Below are positions 8,932 to 17,503 of a DNA stretch of 64,000 nt, in pieces. The stretch is from Microbispora rosea subsp. aerata (GTDB lineage Bacteria; Actinomycetota; Actinomycetes; Streptosporangiales; Streptosporangiaceae): the NCBI RefSeq assembly GCF_014647835.1, contig NZ_BMPY01000015.1, positions 1 through 64,000 on the forward strand, read 5' to 3'. Each line of letters begins with the position of its first letter. Within the stretch, counting starts at the first letter, position 1. The notes beneath the pieces were generated by a model. The model saw only the letters and a program-made list of their open reading frames with translations. It was not told the origin of the DNA and ran no database searches. The position numbers and the translations under genes were made by a program.

Positions 8932-11103
8932 TTGGGTGGTGGACGGCTCTCCCGCTGGCCGGTGATCCGGCAGCTCAAGGGGGAGGACGGCAGAGGGCGG
9001 GCCGCGCGCTCGGCGCGTACCGACGCCCTGCGGCCCCACGTCGAGGAGGCGGAGACGGTCGCGCGTTCCGTCTGCCCCTACTGCGCGGTGGGCTGCGGCC
9101 AGCTCGTGTACGTCAAGGACGGCGAGGTCACCCAGATCGAGGGCGACCCCGACTCGCCGATCTCCCGTGGGCGGCTGTGCCCGAAGGGGTCGGCGAGCAG
9201 GCAGCTCGTCACCCACCCCGGCCGCCAGACGAAGGTGCTCTACCGCAGGCCGTACGGAACCGAGTGGGAGCCGCTCGACCTCGAGACCGCGATGGACATG
9301 ATCGCCGACCGGGTCGTGCGGACCCGGCGCGAGACCTGGCAGCAGACGTACGAGGGGCGGCAGGTCAGGAGGACTCTGGGCATCGCCGGTCTGGGCGGGG
9401 CGACGCTCGACAACGAAGAGAACTACCTGATGAAGAAGCTTTACACGGCCCTCGGCGCGATCCAGGTCGAAAACCAGGCGCGCATATGACACTCCTCCAC
9501 CGTCCCCGGTCTGGGGACCAGCTTCGGGCGCGGCGGCGCGACCCAGCCCCAGCAGGACCTGGCCAACGCCGACTGCATCGTCATCCAGGGCTCCAACATG
9601 GCCGAGTGCCACCCGGTGGGCTACCAGTGGGTGATGGAGGCGCGCGAGCGCGGCGCGAAGGTCTTCCACATCGACCCGCGCTTCAGCCGTACCAGTGCGA
9701 CCGTGGACAGGTATCTGCCGATCCGTGCCGGTACGGACATCGTGCTGCTCGGCGCGCTGATCAACTACATGCTGTCGAACGGGCTCGACTTCCGCGACAC
9801 CGAGGACCTCGACGGGCTGTTTTCCGGCTACGACGAGGAGACCGGCAGGTATGACCCGTCGAGCTGGGCGTACGAGGGCGACGTGCCCGGGGAGGAGGAG
9901 CCGGTCGAGGGCGGCGAGCGCCACGCGGAGGCGGCGGGGGCCGACTCCTACGGCGCGCGCGGCGCGGGCGCGAGCGCGACGCCGCCGCGGGATCCGACGC
10001 TGACCGACCCGCGGTGCGTCTACCAGATCGTGAAGCGGCACTACTCCCGCTACACGCCGGAGATGGTGGAGGAGCTGTGCGGCATCCCGCCCGAGCGGTT
10101 CCACGAGCTGGCCGAGGCGATCACCGCCAACTCCGGCCGGGAGCGGACCACGGCGTGGGTCTACTCCGTCGGCTGGACGCAGCACTCGGTCGGCGTGCAG
10201 TACATCAGGGCCGCCGCGATCCTGCAGCTCCTGCTGGGCAACATGGGCCGGCCGGGCGGCGGCGTCATGGCGCTGCGCGGGCACGCCAGCATCCAGGGCT
10301 CCACGGACATCCCGACGCTGTTCAACCTGCTGCCGGGATACATCGCGATGCCGCACGCCTACCGGCACGGCGGCCTCGACGACTACCTGAGGCGGGAGGG
10401 CGCGGACACCGGCTGGTGGGGCAACCGGAGGGCGTACGTCGTCAGCCTGCTCAAGGCGTGGTGGGGCGACGCGGCGACCGAGGACAACGACTACTGCTTC
10501 GGCTACCTGCCCCGGCTGACCGGCGACCACGGTCACTACGCGACCGTGATGGGCCAGATCGACGGCACGGTCAAGGGCTACTTCGTCGTGGGCGAAAACC
10601 CGGTGGTCGGCTCGGCCAACGGCAAGGCGCAGCGGCTGGGCCTGGCCAACCTCGACTGGCTGGTGGTCCGCGACCTCGTGCCGGTCGAGACCGCGACGTT
10701 CTGGAAGGACGCGCCGGAGATCGAGACGGGCGAGCTGCGCACCGAGGAGATCGGCACCGAGGTCTTCTTCTTGCCTGCCGCGAGCCACGTGGAGAAGGAG
10801 GGCACGTTCACCAACACCCAGCGGCTGCTGCAGTGGCGGGAGAAGGCCCTCGACCCGCCGGGCGACTGCCGCAGCGACCTGTGGTTCTACTACCACCTCG
10901 GCAAGCGGATCAGGCAGCGCCTCGGCGACGACGAGATCGACCGGCCGGTGAAGGAGCTGACCTGGGACTACCCCGAGATCGGCGAGCGGCGCGACCCCGA
11001 CGCCGAGGCCGTGCTGCGCGAGATCAACGGCAGGGCCGCGGGCGGCCGCCTGCCGGCGTCGCCGCGCTCGCCCTCGCCGCCGGGGTCGCCGCCTCGTTCG
11101 TGA
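8932..11103 (+). CDS. fdhA: Selenocysteine formate dehydrogenase alpha subunit, C-terminally truncated
   Basis: Translation must read through the in-frame TGA at 9487-9489 as selenocysteine (residue 186); either side is one frame. The context NQARI-U-HSSTVPGLGTSFGRGGAT is the active-site signature of selenium-dependent formate dehydrogenases, where Sec ligates the molybdenum. An N-terminal 4Fe-4S site (VCPYCAVGCGQ, GRLCPKGS) and molybdopterin motifs (GNMGRPGGGVMAL, GENPVVGSANG) are intact. The homology stops at LREINGRAAGG and the frame ends in a Pro/Ser tail. At 723 residues it lacks roughly the last third, including the C-terminal molybdopterin-dinucleotide-binding domain, so it is probably non-functional. 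A short in-frame gap is also suspected near residue 287. The start is a TTG with AAGAGG just upstream. Confidence 0.88.
9487..9518 (+). promoter_or_regulatory. Bacterial SECIS element at the fdhA Sec codon
   Basis: The UGA at 9487-9489 is followed by a hairpin: arms GTCCCC at 9502-9507 and GGGGAC at 9513-9518, loop GGTCT. The apical GGUCU matches the SelB-binding loop of the Escherichia coli fdhF and fdnG SECIS elements. The spacing of about 12 nt from UGA to the upper stem also fits the bacterial pattern. Confidence 0.85.
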
Positions 11104-11114
11104 GGAAGATCTGA
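11057..11114 (+). pseudogene. Possible remnant of the formate dehydrogenase iron-sulfur subunit C-terminus
   Basis: In the frame one ahead of fdhA the sequence reads AALALAAGVAASFVRKI and stops at a TGA (11112-11114) that overlaps the ATG of the next gene as TGATG. That stop/start overlap and a short hydrophobic tail fit the end of the 4Fe-4S beta subunit, which normally sits between the alpha and NrfD-type genes and is otherwise missing. This is an inference from gene order; the fragment is too short to prove. Confidence 0.3.
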
Positions 11115-11722
11115 TGCCGAGGCGCCGGGACGAAATGGTGCCGGACGCCGAGTTCCGGTCGTACTACGACCAGCCGGTCATCAAGCGGCCCATCTGGCAT
11201 GAGCCGCACATGCCGGCGTACCTCTACCTGGGCGGGCTGTCCGGCGCGGCGGGCGCGATGGCGGCGGCGGCCCGCCTCACCGGGCGGGACCGGCTGGAAC
11301 TGGCCGCCCGGGTGGCCGCCTTCGCCGGGGCGAGCGCCGGCACCGTCTTCCTCGTGGCCGAGCTGGGCCGGCCCATGCGGTTTCTCAACATGCTGCGCGT
11401 CTTCAAGCTCACCTCGCCGATGAGCGTCGGGTCGTGGACGCTGGCCGTCCACAGCGGACTCACCGGCGTCGGGGCGGGCTCCGCGGTGACCGGGGTCCTT
11501 CCCGCGCCGGGTGACGCCGCGTCGGTGGCGAGCGGCCTGACCGGCGCGGTGATGGCCGCCTACACGGCCGTACTGCTGGCCGACACGGCGGTTCCCGCCT
11601 GGCATGAGGGGATGCGCGAGCTGCCGTTCCTGTTCTCCGGGAGCGCGCTCGCCTCGGCGGGCGCGGCCCTGATGCTGGCCATGCCCCGGCCGCCAGCGCC
11701 GCCCGCGAGGCGTCCCGGTTGA
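11114..11722 (+). pseudogene. nrfD: NrfD/FDH gamma-type membrane subunit, 3' truncated
   Basis: This encodes 202 residues opening MPRRRDEMVPDAEFRSYYDQ, with the family motif KRPIWHEPHMPAYLYLGGLSGA and several hydrophobic helices (for example AGASAGTVFLVAELGRPMRF and GSWTLAVHSGLTG). NrfD proteins anchor the complex and pass electrons to quinone, and normally exceed 300 residues with eight or more helices. Here the homology stops after SGSALASAGAALMLAMP and the frame runs into selD sequence on the other strand, ending in PRPPAPPARRPG. It looks like a deletion that removed the 3' ends of both convergent genes. Confidence 0.7.
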
Positions 11723-12358
11723 GCGTCGTCATCACCTCGATCGCCTGCGGGAACACCTCACCGGCCGCCTTGTGCCTGGTGTTAAGCACGCCGACGCCGA
11801 GCGGTTTGGTGAGGCAGATCGGTGTCCCGGCCCGCCCCGCGTCGATGCGCAGCAGCCGGTCCGGGTCGGCCAGGCCGGTGACGGCCATGCCGTACTTCGG
11901 CTCGGGGTCGTCCACGCTGTGCCCGCCCGCGACGTGACAGCCCGCCGCCCGCGCCACGTCCAGGCCCCCGCGCAGCACCTCCCCGGCGAGGTCCATGGGC
12001 AGCTTCTCCCTTGGCCAGCCCAGCAGGTTCACCGCCACGACCGGTTCGCCGCCCACCGCGTACGCGTCGGACAGCGCGTTGGCGGCCGCGATCCGCCCCC
12101 AGTCGTACGGGTCGTCCACGACGGGCGTGAAGAAGTCGGCGGTGGCGACGACCGCCCGGCCGCCCTCGATCCTGACCACGGCCGCGTCGTCGCCGTCGTC
12201 CAGCCCGACAATGAGTTCGTTCGCGTACGCCGACGGGCCGGGCGCCGCCAGCCCGGCCACGATGCTCTCCAGCTCGCCCGGGGGATCTTGCAGGCGCAGC
12301 CGCCTCCGTGCGCCTGCCGCCTCAGCCGGATCCCGGCCCGCTCCGCCGTCTCGGTCAT
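11690..12358 (-). pseudogene. selD: Selenophosphate synthetase, frameshifted and 3' truncated
   Basis: SelD makes selenophosphate from selenide and ATP. The start frame from the ATG at 12358 gives MTETAERAGIRL then AHGGGCACKIP, the conserved Gly-rich/Cys/Lys active-site segment. The frame then breaks at a run of five C (near 12284): one more C would restore PPGELESIVAGL. The next frame carries LDDGDDAAVV, ATADFFTPVVDDPYDWG, GGHSVDDPEPKYG and LTKPLGVGVLN, all SelD hallmarks. The homology ends at MTTLNRDASRAALAAG, where normally DVTGFGLLGH and a further third of the protein follow. It is convergent with the truncated nrfD-type gene. The frameshift could be a sequencing error; the missing 3' end is harder to dismiss. 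Confidence 0.8.
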
Positions 12359-12445
12359 GCCCGCTCTCGCTCCGGGGTCGTCGGTCCGCCACGCCGTACG
12401 GCAGGCGTCGGGAGATGCCTACCCGCTCCGGCTAGGTTTCTTCCC

Positions 12446-12538
12446 GGAGGTGTGTGGGCGCCTGGTGGCCCCCGCGGTCTTCAAAACCGACGAGGCCGAG
12501 GTCCTCGGCCTGGCGGGTTCGATTCCCGTCCACCTCCG
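12446..12538 (+). tRNA. selC: Selenocysteine tRNA (anticodon UCA)
   Basis: The acceptor arm GGAGGTG (12446-12452) pairs with CACCTCC (12531-12537), followed by the G discriminator found in tRNA-Sec. A D-stem GGGC/GCCC, the anticodon loop CTTCAAA with TCA at 12481-12483, a long 8-bp extra arm (AGGCCGAG/CTCGGCCT) and a T-loop GGTTCGATTCC are all present. CCA is not encoded. One G-A mismatch closes the base of the anticodon stem. The gene lies between selD and selA, as expected for a Sec locus. Confidence 0.92.
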
Positions 12539-12613
12539 CTCTCCTACATCACCCCGTACGTCACCCTCCCTGTCCCGTTGTCCATCGGCGTTCGGCCAGC
12601 CGATTTACGTGTC

Positions 12614-13552
12614 ATGCCGTCCCTCCTGCACGACACGCTCAACGCGCTGTTCCGGAACAGGCCGCAGTTCGCCGTTGAGATGCTTCGCGATCGGCTGGAC
12701 CTCGATCTGCTCGACGGGTTGCCGGTGCGCCTAATAAGCAATGAATTGAACGACCGTCCCTCGACCGATCTGCATCCGGATACCGTGATCACGGTAGGGG
12801 CTCTGCACGACCCTCTGCATGCGATCATCGTGGAGATCCAGCAGCGCGAGGACTCGGGCAAGCAGCGGACGCTGCCGCGGTATGCCGCCGCGCTTTGGCT
12901 GCAGCTGGGCTGCCCGGTGACAGTGCTGGTGATCTGCCCGAAGGCTCGGACCGCTGCTTGGGCCGCCAAGCCGATCGACACCAATCTGCCGGGCTACACG
13001 CTGACCTGTCAGGTGGTAGGCCCGGACGACATTCCTCATGTCACCGATCCGGCGCAGGCGGCGGCGCATCCGGAGCTGGCCGCGCTGTCGGTGATGGCCC
13101 ACGGTGCGCACACGCCGGTCGTGGAGGCATTCGTGGCCGCGCTACAGCACCTGCCGGGCGATCACGCTACGCAATACTATGAACACGCATACCGACTCGC
13201 TTCGCAGGCCGCCAGACATGTCATGGAGAAGATCATGGAAACCGCCGCTTGGCCGGTCTACAGCCCCTTCGCCCGCAAGCACTTCGGGAAGGGTCTCGAA
13301 GTCGGTCGCGAGGAGGGACGCGAAGAAGGTCGCGAGGAAGGCCGAAGAAGGGGGCGGGCAGAGGGTGAGGCGAGGGCGGTGCTGACCGTCCTGGAGGCCC
13401 GGGGGATCGCCGTCTCCGACTACGACCGCGCCTTCATCGAGACGTGCACGGACCTCGAACTGCTCGACGAATGGATGCGGCGCGCCGTGACTGTCACCTG
13501 CGCCGCCGACCTGTTCGAGCCGTCGCGGGAATCCGAGCAGCCCGACAGCTGA
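12614..13552 (+). CDS. Rpn-like (PD-(D/E)XK-type) protein
   Basis: This is a 312-residue protein starting MPSLLHDTLNALFRNRPQFA. The pattern of a small N-terminal region, DLHPDTVITV, then AIIVEIQQREDSGKQRTLPRYAA fits the (D)...VExQ core of Rpn/YhgA-type nuclease-fold proteins. The tail near residues 235-255 has the repeated GREEGREEGREEG typical of such families. These are recombination-promoting or transposase-derived nucleases of unclear role. I started at the ATG at 12614; further upstream is tRNA-Sec. It separates tRNA-Sec from selA, which are usually closer, so it may be an insertion. Confidence 0.6.
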   Translation: MPSLLHDTLNALFRNRPQFAVEMLRDRLDLDLLDGLPVRLISNELNDRPSTDLHPDTVITVGALHDPLHAIIVEIQQREDSGKQRTLPRYAAALWLQLGCPVTVLVICPKARTAAWAAKPIDTNLPGYTLTCQVVGPDDIPHVTDPAQAAAHPELAALSVMAHGAHTPVVEAFVAALQHLPGDHATQYYEHAYRLASQAARHVMEKIMETAAWPVYSPFARKHFGKGLEVGREEGREEGREEGRRRGRAEGEARAVLTVLEARGIAVSDYDRAFIETCTDLELLDEWMRRAVTVTCAADLFEPSRESEQPDS

Positions 13553-13576
13553 GGTGCTCGCCCGATGGCGGGGCGG

Positions 13577-14719
13577 TCACCTGCCGGAAGGGCGGGGGAG
13601 CAGGGCGGGGCCGGGGCGCCAGTCGCCGAGATAGCTCCTGGGGGTGTGCTCGGCGGCCTGCTCGGGGGTGAGCTGCGGCCGGTTGCCGGGGACGGGGATC
13701 GCGGCGCCCGGGCCCGTGTTGTGGAACTCGCCGAACCGCGCGTCCCGCCAGTGATATCCCGAGCTCATGTCCACGTACGGCGTGGCGGCGTCGATCGAGG
13801 GCCCCATCCAGGTCTCGCGTACGACCAGTGACGGGACGGCGGTCGGGTCGCTGCTGGGCCGCCAGGGCCGGGCCAGGCCGAAGGACGCGTCGGCCGCCGG
13901 TCCGTTGATCACGCAGCGCACCGCCAGGTAGCCGCGGGGGTTGGCGGCGGCCGTGCTCGGCGCGAACACGAAGCCGTACGGGCGGAACGTCACGTCTCTC
14001 GGCAAGGTGGTCAGGGTGCACCGCTCGAAGACCGCGGTCGCGCGGCCGAAGACGAAGTCGACGTCCCCTTCGATGTGGCAGTCGTGGTAGTACTGCCGGG
14101 CGAAGGACGCCAGGGCGCGGGTGTCGGCATACAGCGTGTCCTGGTGGCCGAGGAAGCGGCACCTTTCGAAGTACGACCGGTCGCCCATGACCTTCGCCGC
14201 CACCGCCTGGGTGGCCGTGATCTCCGGATGGTCGGCCCGGAGCCAGTCGTTGGCGAACGTGACGTGGGCGGCGGTGAAGCCGTCCGCCTGGATCGTGGTG
14301 GTGGCGCTGCCGCTGGTGCCGTATGTGCCGCCGTCCGGTTTGGGCGTGCCGGCCGCGTTGTCGTAGACGATCACCACGTCGCGCGCGTCGCCGGTCGCCC
14401 CCAGGAAGCACAGGCCGGTCTTGGCCTGCGGCACGAGCACGGTCTCCCGGTACGTCCCGGCGGCGATCACCAGGGTCCAGCCTTCGGCCGGCGAGTCCGG
14501 GGTCGCGTCGACGGCCGCCTGGACGGTGGTGTGATCCCCTCGGCCCCGGCCGTCCACGTACAGCGTCCGCTCGTTCAGCCGTCGTCGAGGCGAGCCGTAC
14601 CGGCCGAAGGGGAGCGGGTGGGCGGCGCGCGCGGGTGACGCGACCGCGAGGCCGAGGAGCGCGGCGGCGGTGCCGGCGAGCGCCTGCCGCCGGCCGATGC
14701 GGGGGGTCAGGGACGACAT
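13577..14719 (-). CDS. Secreted pectinesterase (carbohydrate esterase family 8)
   Basis: This 380-residue protein has a twin-arginine-type signal (GRRQALAGTAAALLGLAVA). A right-handed beta-helix CE8 domain follows with GTYRETV, FLGHQDTLYAD and CHIEGDVDFVFG (the two catalytic Asp) and LARPWRPS (conserved Arg/Trp). It removes methyl esters from homogalacturonan outside the cell. The ATG at 14719 is preceded by a GGAG; a GTG six codons upstream is possible. No pectate lyase is adjacent, but other plant or fungal polymer hydrolases lie further along the window. Confidence 0.9.
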   Translation of the reverse strand: MSSLTPRIGRRQALAGTAAALLGLAVASPARAAHPLPFGRYGSPRRRLNERTLYVDGRGRGDHTTVQAAVDATPDSPAEGWTLVIAAGTYRETVLVPQAKTGLCFLGATGDARDVVIVYDNAAGTPKPDGGTYGTSGSATTTIQADGFTAAHVTFANDWLRADHPEITATQAVAAKVMGDRSYFERCRFLGHQDTLYADTRALASFARQYYHDCHIEGDVDFVFGRATAVFERCTLTTLPRDVTFRPYGFVFAPSTAAANPRGYLAVRCVINGPAADASFGLARPWRPSSDPTAVPSLVVRETWMGPSIDAATPYVDMSSGYHWRDARFGEFHNTGPGAAIPVPGNRPQLTPEQAAEHTPRSYLGDWRPGPALLPRPSGR

Positions 14720-14733
14720 GACGGCTCCAGTGG

Positions 14734-14745
14734 TCACATATGTGA
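14734..14745. promoter_or_regulatory. Palindrome upstream of the pectinesterase gene
   Basis: TCACATATGTGA is a perfect 12-bp palindrome, 15 bp before the pectinesterase ATG, and could be an operator over its leader. The remainder of the 14720-15060 gap holds no gene I can support; it carries the promoter region of selA on the other side. Confidence 0.3.
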
Positions 14746-15060
14746 ACTACTTCCGCAAATGAGAACACCAGCACCGTAAGAGCCACCCCTGGCGGTGTCA
14801 ACGACGGATCGGGAAACGCGTGTGCCGTGAGTCACAAGACGATGTCAAGTGACCTCCAAGCCGGGCCCGGCAGCCTGACGTCAGGGAAGGGCCCCGATGA
14901 GATCCGGGCCTTGAACGCGACGAGCCGGTGGTGCGGGCGGCGTCTCCCGTCCGCTGCCAGAGCCGACAAACCGGCGCGCCGTCGTGCCCCCGGTCGGCGC
15001 GCCTCGCGGCGCACGGCCCGCCTTCCGGCCGGGCCGTGCGCCGCCGCAGTAGCGTGAAGT

Positions 15061-16308
15061 GTGGATCCACGGAGGCGGGTGCCGCGCACCGACGCCGTGC
15101 TTGCCGATCCGCGGCTGGTCGCCGCCGCCGAACGGCTCGGCCGCCCGGTGGTCAAGGACGCGGTCGCGCGGGCGCAGCAGCGGGTGCGGCAGGGCGAGAT
15201 CGAGCCGGAGGACGTCGCCGAGGCCGCGCTGGCGGGGCTGCCGCGCCACGCGACGAGCCTGCGGCCCGTGCTCAACATGACCGGCGTGCTGCTCCACACC
15301 AACCTGGGCCGGGCGCCGCTGTCCCCGGCGGCCGTCGAGGCGGTGACGGCGGCGGCGGGGGCGACGGACGTGGAATTCGACCTGGACACGGGGGCCCGGG
15401 CGCGCCGCGGACGCGGCGCGGTCGAGGCGCTGGCCGCCACCGCGCTCGCCGCCGGGCGGGAAATCGTGATCAGCAAGGGCGAGCTGGTCGAGATCGGCGA
15501 CGGGTTCCGCATCCCCGACCTGCTCGTGTCCACCGGCGCGCGGCTGCGCGAGGTGGGCACGACCAACCGCACCACCCCGGCCGACTATCGGGACGCCATC
15601 GGGCCGGGGACGGGGTTCGTGCTCAAGGTCCACCCGTCGAACTTTCGGATCGAGGGCTTCACCGGCGTGGTCGAGGTGGCCGAGCTGACCGGGCTGGGCG
15701 TGCCCGTGGTCGTGGACATCGGCTCCGGGCTGCTCGACCGTGATCCGCTGCTGCCCGCGGAACCCGACGCCACGAGCGTGCTGCGGGCCGGCGCCGACCT
15801 GGTCACCGCGAGCGGCGACAAGCTGCTCGGCGGCCCGCAGGCGGGCCTGCTGCTCGGCCGCCGCGACCTCGTCGAACGGCTCAGGCGTCACCCGCTCGCC
15901 CGCGCGCTGCGCGTGGACAAGCTGACGCTGGCCGCGCTGGAGGCGACGCTGCGCGGACCCGAGCCCCCCGTACGGCGGGCTCTGCACGCCGATCCGATCA
16001 CGCTCGGCGAACGGGCCGAGGCGCTGGCCGAGGCGCTGCGCCAGGCGGGCGTGGACGCCGCCGCCGTGCCCGCGGAGGCGACCGTGGGCGGAGGCGGAGC
16101 CCTCGGCGTACGGCTGCCGAGCGCGGCCGTGAGCCTGCCGGAACGGCTGGCCGCACCGCTGCGCCGGGGCGAGCCGCCGGTCGTCGGCCGGGTCGAGGGA
16201 GGTCGCCTGCTGCTCGATCTGCGTGCCGTGCCGCCGGAGCGGGACGGCGAGGTCCTCGATGCCGTACGGAAAGCGACCGGCAAGGCCGTACGGAAGGCGA
16301 CCGGCTGA
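15061..16308 (+). CDS. selA: L-seryl-tRNA(Sec) selenium transferase, probably with a short internal deletion
   Basis: SelA converts Ser-tRNA-Sec to Sec-tRNA-Sec using PLP and selenophosphate. This 415-residue protein starts [19 protein letters not shown] and shows [54 protein letters not shown] and the PLP-lysine segment [14 protein letters not shown]. Between [11 protein letters not shown] and [12 protein letters not shown] the conserved VVNNNAAA block seen in Escherichia coli SelA is absent, leaving the protein about 20-25 residues short at that point; activity is doubtful. The GTG at 15061 fits the family N-terminus; a GGAGG at 15071 could instead serve a GTG at 15079. Its stop overlaps the selB start as TGATG. 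Confidence 0.88.
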   Translation: MDPRRRVPRTDAVLADPRLVAAAERLGRPVVKDAVARAQQRVRQGEIEPEDVAEAALAGLPRHATSLRPVLNMTGVLLHTNLGRAPLSPAAVEAVTAAAGATDVEFDLDTGARARRGRGAVEALAATALAAGREIVISKGELVEIGDGFRIPDLLVSTGARLREVGTTNRTTPADYRDAIGPGTGFVLKVHPSNFRIEGFTGVVEVAELTGLGVPVVVDIGSGLLDRDPLLPAEPDATSVLRAGADLVTASGDKLLGGPQAGLLLGRRDLVERLRRHPLARALRVDKLTLAALEATLRGPEPPVRRALHADPITLGERAEALAEALRQAGVDAAAVPAEATVGGGGALGVRLPSAAVSLPERLAAPLRRGEPPVVGRVEGGRLLLDLRAVPPERDGEVLDAVRKATGKAVRKATG

Positions 16309-16796
16309 TGGCTCCGAGGACGCACGTCGTCGCCACGGCCGGACACGTCGACCACGGCAAGTCGACGCTGGTGCGGGCGCTGACCGGGATGGAGCCCGAC
16401 CGGCTGGCGGAGGAGCGGCGGCGCGGGCTCACGATCGAGCTGGGGTACGCCTGGACGGCCCTGCCCTCCGGGGACCGGGTGGCGTTCGTCGACGTGCCCG
16501 GGCACGAGCGGTTCCTCGGCACGATGCTGGCCGGGGTCGGCCCGGTGCCCGCCGTGCTGTTCGTCGTCGCCGTACGCGCCGGGGCGCTGCTGCGCGTGGG
16601 CGACGGCGTCGTCCTCGCGCCGGGGGCCGACCGGCGGGCGGCGGCGCTGCTGGCCCGGCTGCCGCAGCCGTTCACGGTCAGCCAGGCCAAGGCCGCACTG
16701 GGCACCAGCCGCCGCGTCGCGGTGCCGCTGCTGGAGCACCTCGGCCGCGAGGGCCTCACCGAGCGCGTGGACGAGGTGCATCGCCGGACGGTGTGA
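16308..16796 (+). pseudogene. selB: Selenocysteine-specific elongation factor with large internal deletion
   Basis: SelB delivers Sec-tRNA to the ribosome at UGA codons. Only 162 residues remain of a family normally near 600. Residues 1-88 are the start of the GTPase domain, with [20 protein letters not shown] and [10 protein letters not shown], up to PAVLFVVA. The sequence then jumps to the last winged-helix domain ([48 protein letters not shown]), which contacts the SECIS. The NKxD and later GTP motifs, EF-Tu-like domains 2 and 3 and most winged helices are gone, yet the frame is kept. It cannot act as an elongation factor. It is translationally coupled to selA. Confidence 0.85.
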
Positions 16797-17503
16797 GGCG
16801 ACGTCGCGCCCGCCGAAGCCGAGATGGCCGCTGACCAAGGAGATCATCGTGACCGATTCGCCGGGGCGCAGCCGGGGGCGGGCCGGAGGAAAGCGGCGGA
16901 CGATCGTGAATTCGCAGGTCTCGGTTGAACGCCGCGACGGCGGTCTCCGCGCGTACCTCTTCGGTGTCGAACACACCTGCGGTTTCGGCTCGCGCGTAAA
17001 TCGCGAGATCGTTTTCCGCCGTGGGGAGGGCTGCTTCAGCGCGAGACCGGGCGTACGCGCGGCGTAATGCCGAGAAAGTATGGAACACTGGTTATTCCCC
17101 GGCGATATGAAGGCTATTCATGTTAGCCGCGAAGATCGGGTGACCGGTGAAAGTCGGGCGGGGAAAGTCGCCGCCGAGGCGTGCCCTCGATGGGCGAAGT
17201 GACAGGTCGGCCGGGCCTGAAGTGAGCGAGGATGGAGTGGCCCGTGACTTCTGCAGACGGGTCCGGAGATAATAACGGGCGCTGCCGCTAGCCCTTTTCG
17301 GATGACCATATAGGTGCTATTTGCGGCTTATCCTCAACTCACGATTTCTATGGTTCTTTTCCTTCCCAACACATCGCTGTCAGTCTAAGATCTCGTTCTA
17401 TGTATCGGTATGCATCAAGTTTTCCTGTTAGGCAAGCGCGGCACCCAAGCCGCAGTGATGCTCTGGCCGAACATGACGTTGTCGCCACCCTGACCCTGAA
17501 CTG
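16797..17503. other. Gene-poor, relatively AT-rich gap after selB
   Basis: About 700 bp without a gene I trust. Two short candidates overlap in opposite directions: a plus-strand 72-codon frame from GTG 16849, preceded by AAGGAG, and a minus-strand frame from GTG 17088 (MFHTFSALRRAYARSRAEAA). Neither has family features or clear codon bias. From about 17068 the base composition is visibly lower in GC than the neighbours, and 17240-17480 likely contains the promoter of the operon starting at 17504. Confidence 0.4.

Noticed and set aside
9598-11103. A separate gene starting after the TGA in fdhA
   Set aside because: The sequence between TGA and this start encodes conserved FdhA residues in the same frame, so the TGA is a Sec codon, not a stop.
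16756-17088. Minus-strand 110-codon frame after selB
   Set aside because: Start and ribosome site are plausible, but the second half overlaps selB sequence antisense and no family is recognisable; kept only as a note in the gap entry.
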